A stretch of DNA of 64,000 bases from Mycolicibacillus parakoreensis (GCF_022370835.2 NZ_CP092365.1:3224001-3288000), one strand, 5' to 3'. Positions 18,453 to 28,077 are shown, numbered from the stretch's first letter. Program-made: numbers and translations. The notes: generated from the letters alone by a model not told the origin.

Positions 18453-19070
18453 ATGTCCTCGACAAAGAAGACAGATCGCGGGACCTTTACCGCGTACCAA
18501 GAGCTCGACCAGCTCCTTGAGGACCGCTTCGAGGTCAACAGCGTCAGCTTCGTCGCTGCCCTCCGGGCGATCCCCGCAGTCCGCCCACGGGCCGCCGCCC
18601 TCAGCGAGGACGACGCTCACCTGCTCGATGCCGCCGACTTCGGTGAAGACTCCTCGGCTCATCTTGCTGTCGGCGCGGAGACCGCCGCAGACTTCGGTCG
18701 TCTGGCCATCACTGCCTTCACCGCCCGTGAGGTTGCCGACGGGCTGGGAGTCAGCGCTTCACGGGTCCGCCAGAAGCGTCTTGCCCGGGAGCTGTGGGCG
18801 ATCGCCGACGGGCGGTCTTGGGTGTTTCCGCTCCCCCAGTTCGAACGGGGGCCTGACGGCGGCCCGAGGCGTGTCATTCGTGGTCTGGATCGGGTATTCA
18901 AAGCGCTGCCCGGCGATCTCCATCCGGTCGCGATCAACGGTTTTCTCCACACCCCGCAAGCGGAGCTGACCCTAGATCGGGAGCTGACACCACTGGAGTG
19001 GTTACGCGGAGGAGGGGATGTCGACCAGGCGGTGGCCGCCGCCGAGGCCGTCGACTGGTACGGGCGTTGA
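18453..19070 (+). CDS. Xre/MbcA/ParS-type antitoxin
   Basis: The 205-residue protein has a central DNA-binding helix-turn-helix (FTAREVADGLGVSASRVRQK, about residues 88-107) and a C-terminal domain resembling the MbcA/ParS/Xre toxin-binding domain, ending in LTPLEWLRGGGDVDQAVAAA. In MbcAT and related pairs, the antitoxin occupies the NAD-binding groove of the RES toxin and represses the operon. Its stop overlaps the TTG start of the toxin gene by 4 bases. The palindrome just upstream is its probable operator. Confidence 0.85.
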   Translation: MSSTKKTDRGTFTAYQELDQLLEDRFEVNSVSFVAALRAIPAVRPRAAALSEDDAHLLDAADFGEDSSAHLAVGAETAADFGRLAITAFTAREVADGLGVSASRVRQKRLARELWAIADGRSWVFPLPQFERGPDGGPRRVIRGLDRVFKALPGDLHPVAINGFLHTPQAELTLDRELTPLEWLRGGGDVDQAVAAAEAVDWYGR

Positions 19071-19711
19071 ACACCCGCCTACCCGGGCCGCCCCCTGTCG
19101 CCCAGCTGCGTGTCATCGGGATCCGCGACGACGAATACCGGCACATCGGAACCGACGCGCTGTGGTGGAGGTGTCACCGCACCGAGGGCGCACACGTTTT
19201 GGCTTGGGACGCATTCCGTGAACATGGACCGCATCTGCGCTTCGATCCCCAGCCGCACCCCGTCGGCCATCACGCGGGTGTGGGTGTTTGGTACGGAGCG
19301 TGCGGCCCCACCGCCGCGTTGGCAGAAGCCTTCCAGGCCGACCGGACGATCGACCGTTTTCGGGGCCGGCCGTACTTGACCGGGTTTCGCTTCACCCGAG
19401 TGTTACACCTGCTTGACCTCGCCACGGATGGCACGGGGTCGTGGGCTACGCGCGCCGGCGGCACCTACGCGCTGTCCACTGGTCCACATTTCATCACTCA
19501 GCAGTGGGCACGCCACGTCGTCGAGGCGTTTCCTGGCCTTGAGGGAATGCACTACAACAGCCGATTTGCGGGCGCGCCGTGCGCGGCGTTGTTCTCCCCT
19601 GCCTCGGATGCAATGCCGGCCCGGCCGGTGATCTCACTTCCGTTAACGCACCCTGGGCTCGCGTTACGCATAGGTGGTGCTGCCCATCGACTCGGCTATC
19701 GAATTTGTTGA
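19067..19711 (+). CDS. RES-domain toxin (putative NAD+-degrading)
   Basis: This 214-residue protein has RES-family features: ALWWRCHRTEG near the N-terminus (the Arg of the RES motif), HLRFDPQP, then GVWYGACGPTAALAEAF near residues 85-101 with the Tyr and Glu that line the active site, and a C-terminal HRLGYRI. RES toxins such as MbcT of M. tuberculosis degrade NAD+ and stop growth. The TTG at 19067 overlaps the antitoxin stop (TTGA), better than a start at 18998 that would overlap by 73 bases. All key residues appear present, so the toxin is probably active. Confidence 0.85.
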   Translation: MNTRLPGPPPVAQLRVIGIRDDEYRHIGTDALWWRCHRTEGAHVLAWDAFREHGPHLRFDPQPHPVGHHAGVGVWYGACGPTAALAEAFQADRTIDRFRGRPYLTGFRFTRVLHLLDLATDGTGSWATRAGGTYALSTGPHFITQQWARHVVEAFPGLEGMHYNSRFAGAPCAALFSPASDAMPARPVISLPLTHPGLALRIGGAAHRLGYRIC

Positions 19712-19815
19712 CGACGGGGTGAGTTGCCGTTCCGAAGATAGGACGACGGATAGGGCGGGTAGGCGACCACTACCCTCACCATCACGTTCGCGACCAACCA
19801 CGACCGTGAGGCCAC

Positions 19816-20994
19816 ATGAGTTCATTGCCGTTGCACGGGATCACCGTGATCGCCGTCGAACAGGCCGTCGCCGCGCCGCTGGCGACCCGGCACCTGGCCG
19901 ATCTGGGTGCGCGGGTGATCAAGGTGGAGCGGTGCGGCGACGGCGATTTCGCCCGCCACTACGACACGGCGGTGCACGGAATCTCCTCCCATTTCGTCTG
20001 GCTCAACCGCGGCAAGCAGTCGGTCGCCGTCGACCTGAAACACCCCGACGGGGTGGCGTTGGTGCACCGGATGATCGCCACCGCCGACGTGGTGGTGCAA
20101 AACCTGGGCCCCGGTGCCGCCGAGCGTCTCGGCCTGGGCGCCGCCCAGCTGCGTGAGCGCCAACCCGACCTGATCGTGGCGAACCTCAGCGGCTACGGCG
20201 CCGACGGGCCCTACCGGGAACGCAAGGCCTACGACATGCTGGTGCAGGCCGAGACCGGGCTGTGTTCACTGACCGGCACCCCCGACGGGCCGGCCAAGGC
20301 CGGTGTTCCGGTGGCCGACATCGCCACCGCGATGTATGCGCTCTCGGCGATCCAGGCCGCGTTGTTCCGCCGCGAACGCACCGGGCAGGGCGCCACCGTC
20401 GCGGTGACCATGTTCGATGCGACCACCGAGTGGCTCACCCATCCGATGTACCTCCAGCGCTACGCCGGCGAGCAGCTGCCGCGCATGGGGGTCGCGCACG
20501 CCACGATCGCCCCCTACGACGCCTATCCGACCGCCGACGGCCAGATCCTGATCGGGGTGCAAAACGACCGCGGGTGGCGCGCCCTGGTCACCGAGGTGTT
20601 CGCCGCGCCCGCACTCGCCGACGATCCGCGTTTCGCCACCAACATCGCCCGGGTGCGCCACCGCGCCGAGGTCGACGCGATCGTCGCCGAACACACCCGG
20701 GCGCGCGCCACCGCCGATCTGGAGGAGCGGCTGGCCGCGGCGGGAGTCCCGGCGGCCCGGCTCAACTCGATGGCCGACCTCGTCGCCCACCCCGAGCTGG
20801 CCGGGCGCCGGCGGCAGGTCGACACCGAGGCCGGGCCGGTCGAGGCGCTGGCGCCGCCGATGGGATTCGACGACGCCGCCCTGGCGATGGGGGCGGTGCC
20901 GGCGTTGGGGCAGCACACCGACGCGCTGCTGACCGAACTCGGGCTCGCCACCGGCCACATCGCGGACCTATGCTCCCGCCACGTGGTGCAGTAG
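19816..20994 (+). CDS. CaiB/BaiF family CoA-transferase
   Basis: A 392-residue class III CoA-transferase. The pattern is LPLHGITVIAVEQAVAAPLATRHLADLGARVIKVE at the start, SVAVDLKHPDG near 76, an aspartate in DMLVQAETGL (about residue 140; Asp is the covalent carboxylate in this family), and GIPxARL-like GVPAARLNSMADLVAHPEL near 315-333. It moves CoA between acyl-CoA and an organic acid; the substrate is unknown. The downstream DoxX-like gene starts 11 bases later. Confidence 0.9.
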   Translation: MSSLPLHGITVIAVEQAVAAPLATRHLADLGARVIKVERCGDGDFARHYDTAVHGISSHFVWLNRGKQSVAVDLKHPDGVALVHRMIATADVVVQNLGPGAAERLGLGAAQLRERQPDLIVANLSGYGADGPYRERKAYDMLVQAETGLCSLTGTPDGPAKAGVPVADIATAMYALSAIQAALFRRERTGQGATVAVTMFDATTEWLTHPMYLQRYAGEQLPRMGVAHATIAPYDAYPTADGQILIGVQNDRGWRALVTEVFAAPALADDPRFATNIARVRHRAEVDAIVAEHTRARATADLEERLAAAGVPAARLNSMADLVAHPELAGRRRQVDTEAGPVEALAPPMGFDDAALAMGAVPALGQHTDALLTELGLATGHIADLCSRHVVQ

Positions 20995-21005
20995 GGTCCG
21001 AGCCC

Positions 21006-21389
21006 ATGACCACTTCCGCCGACGCGCGCCCCGCGCAGATGCGGGCGCGTTGGCTGGCCGCCATGCTGCTCGGGGTCGGGGCGACCCATTTCGCCTGGCC
21101 GGCGCCGTTCGACATGATCGTGCCGACCGAGTTGCCCGGCAAACCGCGCACCTACACCCATGCCTCCGGGGTCGCCGAGATCGCCATCGGAGCGCTGCTG
21201 CTGGCCCCACGCACCCGCCGGGTCGGCGGACTCGTCGCCGCGATCCTGTTCGTGGCGGTGTTTCCGGGCAACCTCAACGCGGTCCGGCTGTGCTGGTCCA
21301 ACCCGGCGCTGCGCGCGGCGATGATCGCCCGGCTGCCGCTGCAGATCCCGATGATCACCGCCGCGCTGCGGGTGTGGCGCGCCGGCTGA
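21006..21389 (+). CDS. DoxX-like membrane protein
   Basis: The 127-residue protein has four hydrophobic helices (around 14-30, 50-66, 70-90 and 100-120). Motifs such as GVGATHFAWPAPFDMIVP, ASGVAEIAIGALLLAP and FVAVFPGNLNAV match the DoxX-like small membrane protein family. TAGGGT (20992-20997) lies 8 nt before the ATG, so it may be transcribed leaderless as well as by read-through from the CoA-transferase. No specific role can be given. Confidence 0.8.
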   Translation: MTTSADARPAQMRARWLAAMLLGVGATHFAWPAPFDMIVPTELPGKPRTYTHASGVAEIAIGALLLAPRTRRVGGLVAAILFVAVFPGNLNAVRLCWSNPALRAAMIARLPLQIPMITAALRVWRAG

Positions 21390-21397
21390 CTGGGAGC

Positions 21398-22171
21398 TCA
21401 CACCACCAGCGTCTGTGTGGCCAGCCCCGCCGGTCCGGCCCGGTCGAACACGGTGGTGTGCGTCAGCGCGCCCGCACCGGGGGTGACCGTGGTGTGCGAG
21501 TCCAGCCCGATCCACGGGCCCACCGGGTCGCGGTGCAGCGCCACCACCAAATCGCAGTTGATCGCCGGGAACTCACTCGGCGGCGCGCAGATGCTGATGC
21601 CGCTGCCGGAGTCGGCGACGGTGAGCACCCGCTGCCACGGTGTCATCGGCTCACCGGCGACCAGCGCCACGCTCGGGCGCGCCCAGGCCCGCGCCGGCCC
21701 GGGGGCGGCGAAGTCGCCGGACTCGAACGACCAGTCGATCACCGACAGGTAGCCGTCGCGGCGCAGACCGTCGGGAAACGTCGGCGGCCGGTCGGGGGGT
21801 TCCGCCCCCTGCGGGGCGTCGGCGGGCTCGGCCGGGAAATCCGCCGCGGCGGCCACGACCCGCCAGGCCCGGGCGATCGCCACGGTGTGCTCACCGGACT
21901 GTGCGTGAGCCTGCAGAAGCTGCACCCGCCGGCCGGTGCGCAGCGCCTCCACGCTGATGTGCAACGGCGCCACCGGAACCGGCCGCAGAATGTCGACACT
22001 GACACGGGCCAACCGGTGCCCATCGCGCGGCTCGTAGCCTTCGAGTTCGCGGGCCAGCAGCGCCGAGGGCGGCCCGCCGTGCTGGGCGTCCGGGGACCAC
22101 GGACCGGCGGTCAGCGCCGAGCTGGCGAACACCCCGTCGTCGGTCTGGGTGTAGAACGCGTCCTGATCCAC
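21398..22171 (-). CDS. Acyl-CoA thioesterase family protein (double hotdog)
   Basis: The 257-residue protein resembles the thioesterase-like superfamily common in mycobacteria: WSPDAQHGGPPSALLARELEG (first hotdog helix, near residues 30-50), RLARVSVDILRPVP, and a second half with WQRVLTVADSGSG and INCDLVVALHR...GPWIGLDSHTTV. It would hydrolyse acyl-CoA thioesters. The GTG at 22171 is preferred because TAGCGT lies 7 nt upstream on this strand; a GTG at 22180 is an alternative. It is divergent from the methyltransferase gene. Confidence 0.8.
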   Translation of the reverse strand: MDQDAFYTQTDDGVFASSALTAGPWSPDAQHGGPPSALLARELEGYEPRDGHRLARVSVDILRPVPVAPLHISVEALRTGRRVQLLQAHAQSGEHTVAIARAWRVVAAAADFPAEPADAPQGAEPPDRPPTFPDGLRRDGYLSVIDWSFESGDFAAPGPARAWARPSVALVAGEPMTPWQRVLTVADSGSGISICAPPSEFPAINCDLVVALHRDPVGPWIGLDSHTTVTPGAGALTHTTVFDRAGPAGLATQTLVV

Positions 22172-22212
22172 GGGCCCCACGCTACCGAGACCGGTCTCTA
22201 AGCTGGGGCACC

Positions 22213-23067
22213 GTGGCGAACGAGGAACAGCAGCGGGCGTGGGCGCAGCAGGGCACCGACTGGGTCACCCATGCGGCGATCTTCGAGGCGGTACTGGCCC
22301 CGTTCACCGATGCGGTGTGTGCGGCCGCCGATCTGCGCCCCGGCGCCCGGGTGCTCGATGTGGGCTGCGGGTCGGGTGCGCTGCTGCAGCGCGCCACCGA
22401 CCTCGGGGCGCACCCGGTCGGTGTGGACATCTCCGAGCCGATGGTGGCCGCGGCACGCCGGCGGGTGCCGGCCGCGCACGTGGTGCTCGACGACGCCCAG
22501 ACCGCTGATCTGCGCGCCATCGGCGACGGTGCGGCGTTCGATCGGGTCGTGTCCCGGTTCGGGGTGATGTTCTTCGAGGATCCGGTGGCTGCGTTCACCA
22601 ACATCCGCGCCGCGGTGGCCCCGGCGGCGCGGTTGGCGTTCGTCTGCTGGCGCGACGGCGACAACCCGATGTTCACCGCCGGCGTCGACGTGCTGGCCGC
22701 GCTGCTGGAGTCTCCGCCGCCGGCCCCGGAGCCGGGCGCGCCGGGCCCGCTGGCGTTCGGTCAGGCCGATCGGGTGCGGGCCGTCCTGGCCGACGCCGGG
22801 TGGGCCGAGGTGGCCGTCGAGGCGTTCGACGGCGTCTGCGATTTCCGCACCGAAACCAGCGACGGTGTCGAGGAACGGCTGACGATGCTGCTGGCCAACC
22901 GCACCGGCGTGCAGGCCCGCGCCGAGGTGACCGAGCGGCGTGGCGCCGAGGGCTGGGCCGCGGTGGTCGAGGAGCTGCGCGCCGTGCTGCGCCGCCACCG
23001 CGTCGACGGCGCCCTGACGTTTCCCGGCCACACCTGGGTGGTGACCGCCACCAACCCGCCGGACTGA
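22213..23067 (+). CDS. Class I SAM-dependent methyltransferase
   Basis: This 284-residue protein has motif I VLDVGCGSGALL (about residues 46-57), the acidic end of strand 2 in HPVGVDISEPMV and motif IV/post-motif DRVVSRFGVMFFEDP. It resembles the UbiE/Coq5-like small-molecule methyltransferases; no substrate is indicated. TAAGCT (22199-22204) lies 8 nt before the GTG start. The divergent thioesterase gene has its own leaderless-type box in the same 41-base gap. Confidence 0.87.
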   Translation: MANEEQQRAWAQQGTDWVTHAAIFEAVLAPFTDAVCAAADLRPGARVLDVGCGSGALLQRATDLGAHPVGVDISEPMVAAARRRVPAAHVVLDDAQTADLRAIGDGAAFDRVVSRFGVMFFEDPVAAFTNIRAAVAPAARLAFVCWRDGDNPMFTAGVDVLAALLESPPPAPEPGAPGPLAFGQADRVRAVLADAGWAEVAVEAFDGVCDFRTETSDGVEERLTMLLANRTGVQARAEVTERRGAEGWAAVVEELRAVLRRHRVDGALTFPGHTWVVTATNPPD

Positions 23068-23102
23068 TCGGCGGGGTCGCGGGTAGGCGCTACACGTGGG
23101 CG

Positions 23103-24743
23103 CTACACGCCCAGCCGGTGCGCCAGATCGGGCCCGCCGATCTCGGCGAGGAAACCCGGCTCCCCGCAGACCACCAGCCGGTCGCGTGCTCGCGACAGGC
23201 CGACGTAGAGCCGCTCACGGGCACGCTCGACCGGCCCTTTGGTGTCCACGACGAGGACCACCGCGCGCCGTTCCAGGCCCTTGAAGCCGAGCACATGGCC
23301 GTAGAACACCTGCTCGACGTCCCAGAAGCTGGCCCAGTAGGCGTCGTAGCCGTCGTCTTGGCGGGCCTTCTGCTCGGGGTGGCGGCTGCCGGTGGCCAGC
23401 AGCGCGATGTCCTCGGGGCGCCAACCCTCCTCCAGCAGCGCCTCCACCTGGTCGTCGCCGACCTCCATCGCCTCGGTCGGGTTGCACGCCACGAACGTCA
23501 CGTCCGGGCCGTCGGCGCCGAGGAACCGGATCGGGTGGTCGACCAGCGGCTGAAAGGTGGTGGCGATCTGGCGGGTGTTGCGCAGGTTGCGATCGAGCAC
23601 CAGCGACACCAGCGGCACCGGCGGGGTGCCCTGACGGTCGAAGACGCGCTGGCCTTCGTCGCTGAACACGAACAGCCCGCCGTCGTCCGGGTCGCGCAGC
23701 GCGGTCAGCAGCGGATCCCACCAGGTGTCGGCGAAGTCCTGGGCCTCATCGACCACGACCGCGTCGAAACGCTGCCCGTCGGGCAGGTCGTCGGCCAGTC
23801 CGGCCATCTGGTGGGGCAGATCGTGTTCCCAGAACACCGATTCGGCCACCGATCCGTCGGGGCCGTCCGGGGCACCCCACTGCACACCGAGACGGTGGAA
23901 TTCCCCGACGTAGGCGGGGCGCTGACGCCGCGGCCAGTTCGCGGTGATGCGTTTGAGGTAGGAGGCCAGTCCCCGCGAATAACACAGCAACGCGACCCGT
24001 TGGCCGGCGTCGGCCAGCCGGCGGGCCTGCTCCATCGCCAGGAAGGTTTTTCCGCTGCCGGCGCTGCCGCGCACCTGCACCCGGTTCAGCAACCGGATGG
24101 CCCCCAAGATGACGGCCTGCTCCTCGGTCAGCGCGTCGGCGGTGTCGTCGTTGGCCAGGGCGCGCGCCACCACGTCACGCTGCGGCAGGCCGCGCCCGCC
24201 CAGCACGGTGCGCAGCCGATCGATACCGGCGGCGTCCACCAGCGGGCGCTCGAGCTCCTGATCGAGCAGCGCCTGACGCACCCGCGACACCAGCTGCGGT
24301 AACTCGGTGCGGTCGATCACCTTCCAGCGCGGGCACTGCGGCAGCGCGAAATCCTCGGGTAATTCGGTGTGCGGCAACACCACCAGGTGATCCCAACGCG
24401 GCCGGGCCACACTCCAGCGCGGATCGCCCTCGACGAAACTACGCAGCGCGTAACAGGCCTCGCGGACCTGGCGGACCGGGTGGATGCGGTACTCGGTGCC
24501 GCGGCGACGCTGCCACCAGTCGGTGCCGTCATGCCAGACCTCACCACCTTTGACTTCCAGGCAGGCGATGCCCGCCCCCTCGATCGCCAGCACGAAGTCG
24601 ACCTCGTGATCCTTGCGGTGATCGGTGACCCGCTGCCCGGCGAAGATCACATCCTGCTCGCCCAGTTGGGCGCGCAGATACTCGTAGACACGGCGTTCGG
24701 CGGCGCTGGCGAACCGCGGGTTGGCGGGCACGGTGGTGGGCAT
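23103..24743 (-). CDS. NERD nuclease-related domain plus UvrD-type helicase
   Basis: The 546-residue protein joins an N-terminal NERD domain (about 10-130; VDFVLAIEGAGIACLEVKGG carries the D-x(n)-E-x-K of a PD-(D/E)XK-type fold) to a superfamily 1 helicase core: Walker A RGSAGSGKTFLAMEQ (near 235), Walker B VVVDEAQDF (near 335), DRNLRNTRQIATTF, and C-terminal RLYVGLSRARDRLVV. Such proteins act on DNA, perhaps in repair or defence. The ATG at 24743 is chosen over one 7 codons earlier because family N-termini begin near the ERRVYEYLR helix. Confidence 0.87.
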   Translation of the reverse strand: MPTTVPANPRFASAAERRVYEYLRAQLGEQDVIFAGQRVTDHRKDHEVDFVLAIEGAGIACLEVKGGEVWHDGTDWWQRRRGTEYRIHPVRQVREACYALRSFVEGDPRWSVARPRWDHLVVLPHTELPEDFALPQCPRWKVIDRTELPQLVSRVRQALLDQELERPLVDAAGIDRLRTVLGGRGLPQRDVVARALANDDTADALTEEQAVILGAIRLLNRVQVRGSAGSGKTFLAMEQARRLADAGQRVALLCYSRGLASYLKRITANWPRRQRPAYVGEFHRLGVQWGAPDGPDGSVAESVFWEHDLPHQMAGLADDLPDGQRFDAVVVDEAQDFADTWWDPLLTALRDPDDGGLFVFSDEGQRVFDRQGTPPVPLVSLVLDRNLRNTRQIATTFQPLVDHPIRFLGADGPDVTFVACNPTEAMEVGDDQVEALLEEGWRPEDIALLATGSRHPEQKARQDDGYDAYWASFWDVEQVFYGHVLGFKGLERRAVVLVVDTKGPVERARERLYVGLSRARDRLVVCGEPGFLAEIGGPDLAHRLGV

Positions 24744-24848
24744 GGGCCCAGGGTGGCACGGCACCCCGACATCGTCGGGCGCCGCGACGCGACCGGGCGC
24801 CCGGTGGGCGAGGATGTCGTTAACGAACCGCGGCGGGGTCGACGCGCG

Positions 24849-25976
24849 TCAGGCGGCGGCGCGCAACCCACCGCCGGCGACGGGCGCCGCGGGAGTCGTG
24901 AAGCGCGGAAACCCGTTGGGCAGCGCCAACCGGCACACCGTGGCCAGGATGCCCAGATACTGGCGCACCAGTGGGCCGGTCGTGTACGGCAGGCCGTAGC
25001 GCGCGCACACGGCCTGCACCCGGTGGGAGATCTCGGCGTAGCGGTTGCTCGGCAGATCCGGGAACAGGTGGTGTTCGATCTGGTAGCTCAGGTTGCCGCT
25101 CATGAACGCCATCACCGGACCCGCGTGGAAGTTCGCGGTGCCCAGCAGCTGGCGCAGATACCACTCGGCCTTGGTCTCGCTGTCGAGCACCGCGGCGGTG
25201 AAGGTCTGTGCACCGTCGGCGAAGTGCCCGCAGCAGATCACCAGATAGGCCCAGACGTTGCGGATCAGGTTGGCGACCGCGTTGGCGGCGAGGGTGCGAC
25301 GCCACCGCCGCAGGCTCAGGGCGGGAAAGAACAGGTAGTCCTTGGCCGCCTGGCGGGCGATCTTGCGCACCAATACGCGACCGCGGGTGGCCCGCTCCGT
25401 GTCGTTGGCCGCCGACTTGCGGGTGGAGTGCAGTCCTTGCAGCGCGATGCCCCATTCGAACAGCGCCGCCAGCAGCATGCTGCGCAACGGCTGGATCAGG
25501 TTGCTGGGCCGCCACCGCTGTTCGTGGGTGACCCGCATGACCCCGAAACCGAGGTCGTCGTCCATGTCGATGATGTTGGTGAACACGTGGTGGCGGTAGT
25601 TGTGCGAGTGGCGCCAGTGCGCCGAGACGCCCGCCATGTCCCACTCCCAGCTGGTGGAATGGATCTCGGGGTCGTTCATCCAGTCCCACTGGCCGTGGCC
25701 GATGTTGTGTCCCAACTCCATGTTCTCGATGCTTTTCGCCGCCGCCAGCGCGGCGGTGCCCACCAGCCAGCCGATCCTGCTGCGACTGGCCGCGATGGTC
25801 AGCCGGGCCGCGGCCTCCAAGCCGCGTTGAAAGACGATGGTGCGCCGGATGTAGGCGCGGTCCTTGGCCCCCAGCGACGCCTCGACGTCGTGGCGGATCG
25901 CGTCGAGGTCCGCACCGAGGTCCTCGACGTCGGCGGCGGACAGATGGGCGTAGGCCGCGACGTCGGCTATCGCCAT
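24849..25976 (-). CDS. Membrane fatty acid desaturase, DesA3-like
   Basis: This 375-residue integral membrane di-iron desaturase has three histidine boxes: HNIGH (90-94), HSHNYRHH (123-130) and QIEHH (299-303). Sequence and layout follow mycobacterial DesA3, the stearoyl-CoA delta-9 desaturase that makes oleate (WDWMNDPEIHST, WEWDMAG, LPSNRYAEISHRV). It is shorter at the C-terminus than M. tuberculosis DesA3, which has an extra 50-residue tail. DesA3 needs a flavin oxidoreductase partner; none is adjacent. The 247 bases between this gene and prfC hold nothing I can recognise. Confidence 0.9.
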   Translation of the reverse strand: MAIADVAAYAHLSAADVEDLGADLDAIRHDVEASLGAKDRAYIRRTIVFQRGLEAAARLTIAASRSRIGWLVGTAALAAAKSIENMELGHNIGHGQWDWMNDPEIHSTSWEWDMAGVSAHWRHSHNYRHHVFTNIIDMDDDLGFGVMRVTHEQRWRPSNLIQPLRSMLLAALFEWGIALQGLHSTRKSAANDTERATRGRVLVRKIARQAAKDYLFFPALSLRRWRRTLAANAVANLIRNVWAYLVICCGHFADGAQTFTAAVLDSETKAEWYLRQLLGTANFHAGPVMAFMSGNLSYQIEHHLFPDLPSNRYAEISHRVQAVCARYGLPYTTGPLVRQYLGILATVCRLALPNGFPRFTTPAAPVAGGGLRAAA

Positions 25977-26223
25977 GGCGGGCTCACCGGCGATGTCGGT
26001 GCGGCGGCGCGGCGGGGTCTTCCGGCAGCCGGTGCCGGGGTGCGAGCAGACACGTGGTGATCACTTCCGTTGGTGGGACGGCGCCCCGACGCCCGCGCCG
26101 GGGCTCGGTTCGCCGGTCGTTGGCGCCCCGGGGTGGGGTGTCGGGCGGTGGCGCAGCGCCGCGGGCACGGTGTTCGAGCCGAGGTTGTCGGCGATCCGCG
26201 AACGCGGGCTGCGGGCCGTTCGG

Positions 26224-27906
26224 CTACACCCTACCTGCCCGGGCAGCGCCCACCGGATGGGCGGACTCCCCGTCGGCGGCGACCAGCGAGCCCAACACCA
26301 CCTCGGGGTGATCCCGCTGGAAACCCTGCAGCCGCCAGCTGTTGGAGAACAGCGCCAACGGCACGCCGTCGGTGCGGGTCAGCACCTCGGCCATCGGCTG
26401 CTTGTCGACGAAAGCCGCGTCGGCGGGCTCGACGATGCGCGCCACCTGGTACGGCAGCGACTCCAGTGAGATCGGGGCGCCGAACTCGGTGGCCATCCGG
26501 TGGGCGGCCACCTCGAACTGCATCGGGCCGACCGCGGCGAGCACCGGCGCCTGATCCCCGCGGCGATCCGAACGCAGCACCTGCACGACCCCCTCCTGAT
26601 CCAGCTGTTCGATGCCGCGCCGAAACTGTTTGTGTTTGCCGGGGTCGGTGTTGCGGGCCACCGAGAAGTGCTCGGGGGAGAAACTGGGGATCGGCGGGTA
26701 GGACACCGGGACCTCGCAGTACAGGGTGTCGCCGGGGCGCAGGACGGCGGCGTTGGCCAACCCGATCACATCGCCGGGCCAGGCGGTGTCGAGGGTGGCG
26801 CGTTGCTGGCCGAAGACCGACTGGGCGTATTTGGTGACGAACGGTTTGCCGGTTCTCGCGTGGGTGAGGACCTCGCCGCGCTGGAACGTGCCCGAGTACA
26901 CCCGCGCGTAGGCGATCCGGTCGCGGTGCGCGGTGTTCATGCCGGCCTGCACCTTGAACACGAACGCGCTGAACGGGGCGTCGACGTCGCGGCGGACACC
27001 GTCGGCGTCGAGGGTCCCCGACGGCGACGGAGCCAGTTCGGTGAGCACGTCGAGCAGCTGGTTGACCCCGAAGTTCAGCGCCGCCGAGGTGAACAGCACC
27101 GGGGTGGCCGCGCAGTCGAGGAACGCCTGCAGGTGGTGGTCGGCGCCGTCGGCGCTGAGCAGTTCGGACTCCTCGACGGCGGTGTCCCAGTCCGCACCGG
27201 CGGCGGCGTGAGCGTCGTCGGCACCGAGGTGCTCCTCGGGGGCGGCGGTGGCACCCCCGGCGGTGCGGGTGAACCGGATGAACTGTCCCGACCGGCGGTC
27301 GAGCACCCCGTGGAAGTCCCCGGCGATGCCGACCGGCCAGGTCAGCGGGGTGGGGCGCAGCCCGATGCGCTCGCTGATCTCGTCGGTCAACTCCAGGGCG
27401 TGGCGGCCGGGGCGGTCCCATTTGTTGATCACCGTGATGATCGGGATCCTGCGGTGCCGACACACCTGGAACAGCTTCAGGGTCTGCGGCTCCAGCCCCT
27501 TGCCGGCGTCGATGAGCATGACCGCGGCGTCCACCGCGGTCAGCACCCGGTAGGTGTCCTCGGAGAAGTCGGCGTGGCCGGGGGTGTCGAGCAGGTTGAT
27601 CACGCAGTCGCGCCCCGCGGCGCTGCGGTAGGGGAACTGCAGGGCGGTGGAGGTGATGGAGATGCCGCGGGCTTTTTCCATCTCCATCCAGTCCGACACG
27701 GTGGCGCGCCGGCCCGCCTTGCCGTGCACCGCGCCGGCCTCGGCGATGGCGCGGGCGTGCAGCACCAGCGCCTCGGTGAGGGTGGATTTACCCGCGTCGG
27801 GGTGGCTGATCACCGCGAAGGTCCGCCGCCGCGCCGCCTCGGCGGCGACCCGGCCGGTGTGCTGTGTGGGGGCGACCGTCCTGGAGTTCGCGGCGTTGTC
27901 GGTCAT
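26224..27906 (-). CDS. prfC: Peptide chain release factor 3 (GTPase)
   Basis: The 560-residue translational GTPase recycles RF1/RF2 from the ribosome. Visible are G1 SHPDAGKST (near residue 36), the switch II DTPGHADFSEDTYR, NKWDRPGRHALEL (G4) and the RF3-specific C-terminal part (RNTDPGKHKQFRRGIEQL, VGPMQFEVAAHRM). The ATG at 27906 fits the usual N-terminus; an in-frame start at 27993 would add 29 residues with no family counterpart. Codon use is like the chromosome, and this is the last clearly chromosomal gene before the accessory island. Confidence 0.95.
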   Translation of the reverse strand: MTDNAANSRTVAPTQHTGRVAAEAARRRTFAVISHPDAGKSTLTEALVLHARAIAEAGAVHGKAGRRATVSDWMEMEKARGISITSTALQFPYRSAAGRDCVINLLDTPGHADFSEDTYRVLTAVDAAVMLIDAGKGLEPQTLKLFQVCRHRRIPIITVINKWDRPGRHALELTDEISERIGLRPTPLTWPVGIAGDFHGVLDRRSGQFIRFTRTAGGATAAPEEHLGADDAHAAAGADWDTAVEESELLSADGADHHLQAFLDCAATPVLFTSAALNFGVNQLLDVLTELAPSPSGTLDADGVRRDVDAPFSAFVFKVQAGMNTAHRDRIAYARVYSGTFQRGEVLTHARTGKPFVTKYAQSVFGQQRATLDTAWPGDVIGLANAAVLRPGDTLYCEVPVSYPPIPSFSPEHFSVARNTDPGKHKQFRRGIEQLDQEGVVQVLRSDRRGDQAPVLAAVGPMQFEVAAHRMATEFGAPISLESLPYQVARIVEPADAAFVDKQPMAEVLTRTDGVPLALFSNSWRLQGFQRDHPEVVLGSLVAADGESAHPVGAARAGRV

Positions 27907-28077
27907 GTCGCGGGAAAGTGTAGGGGCCGATCCGGGTGCGGCGATAATCGACGCCCGCCCGTCAGCCAAGCGGGTCAGGGCTTCCTCGATCACCTCGTCG
28001 AGCGCCCGGTCGTTTTTGTTCTGCCACAGAGGCTTCTTCCGTTGGTCCTACCGGCCCCGGCAGCCCTGCGGGCCGCG

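Noticed and set aside
18998..19066. An upstream ATG extension of the RES toxin
   Set aside because: It would overlap the antitoxin gene by 73 bases; the TTGA overlap at 19067 is a normal toxin-antitoxin junction.
23076..23108. Short direct repeat GGCGCTACAC(GT/GC) near the end of the NERD gene
   Set aside because: Two 9-10 base copies only, partly inside coding sequence; no link to a mobile element or attachment site.
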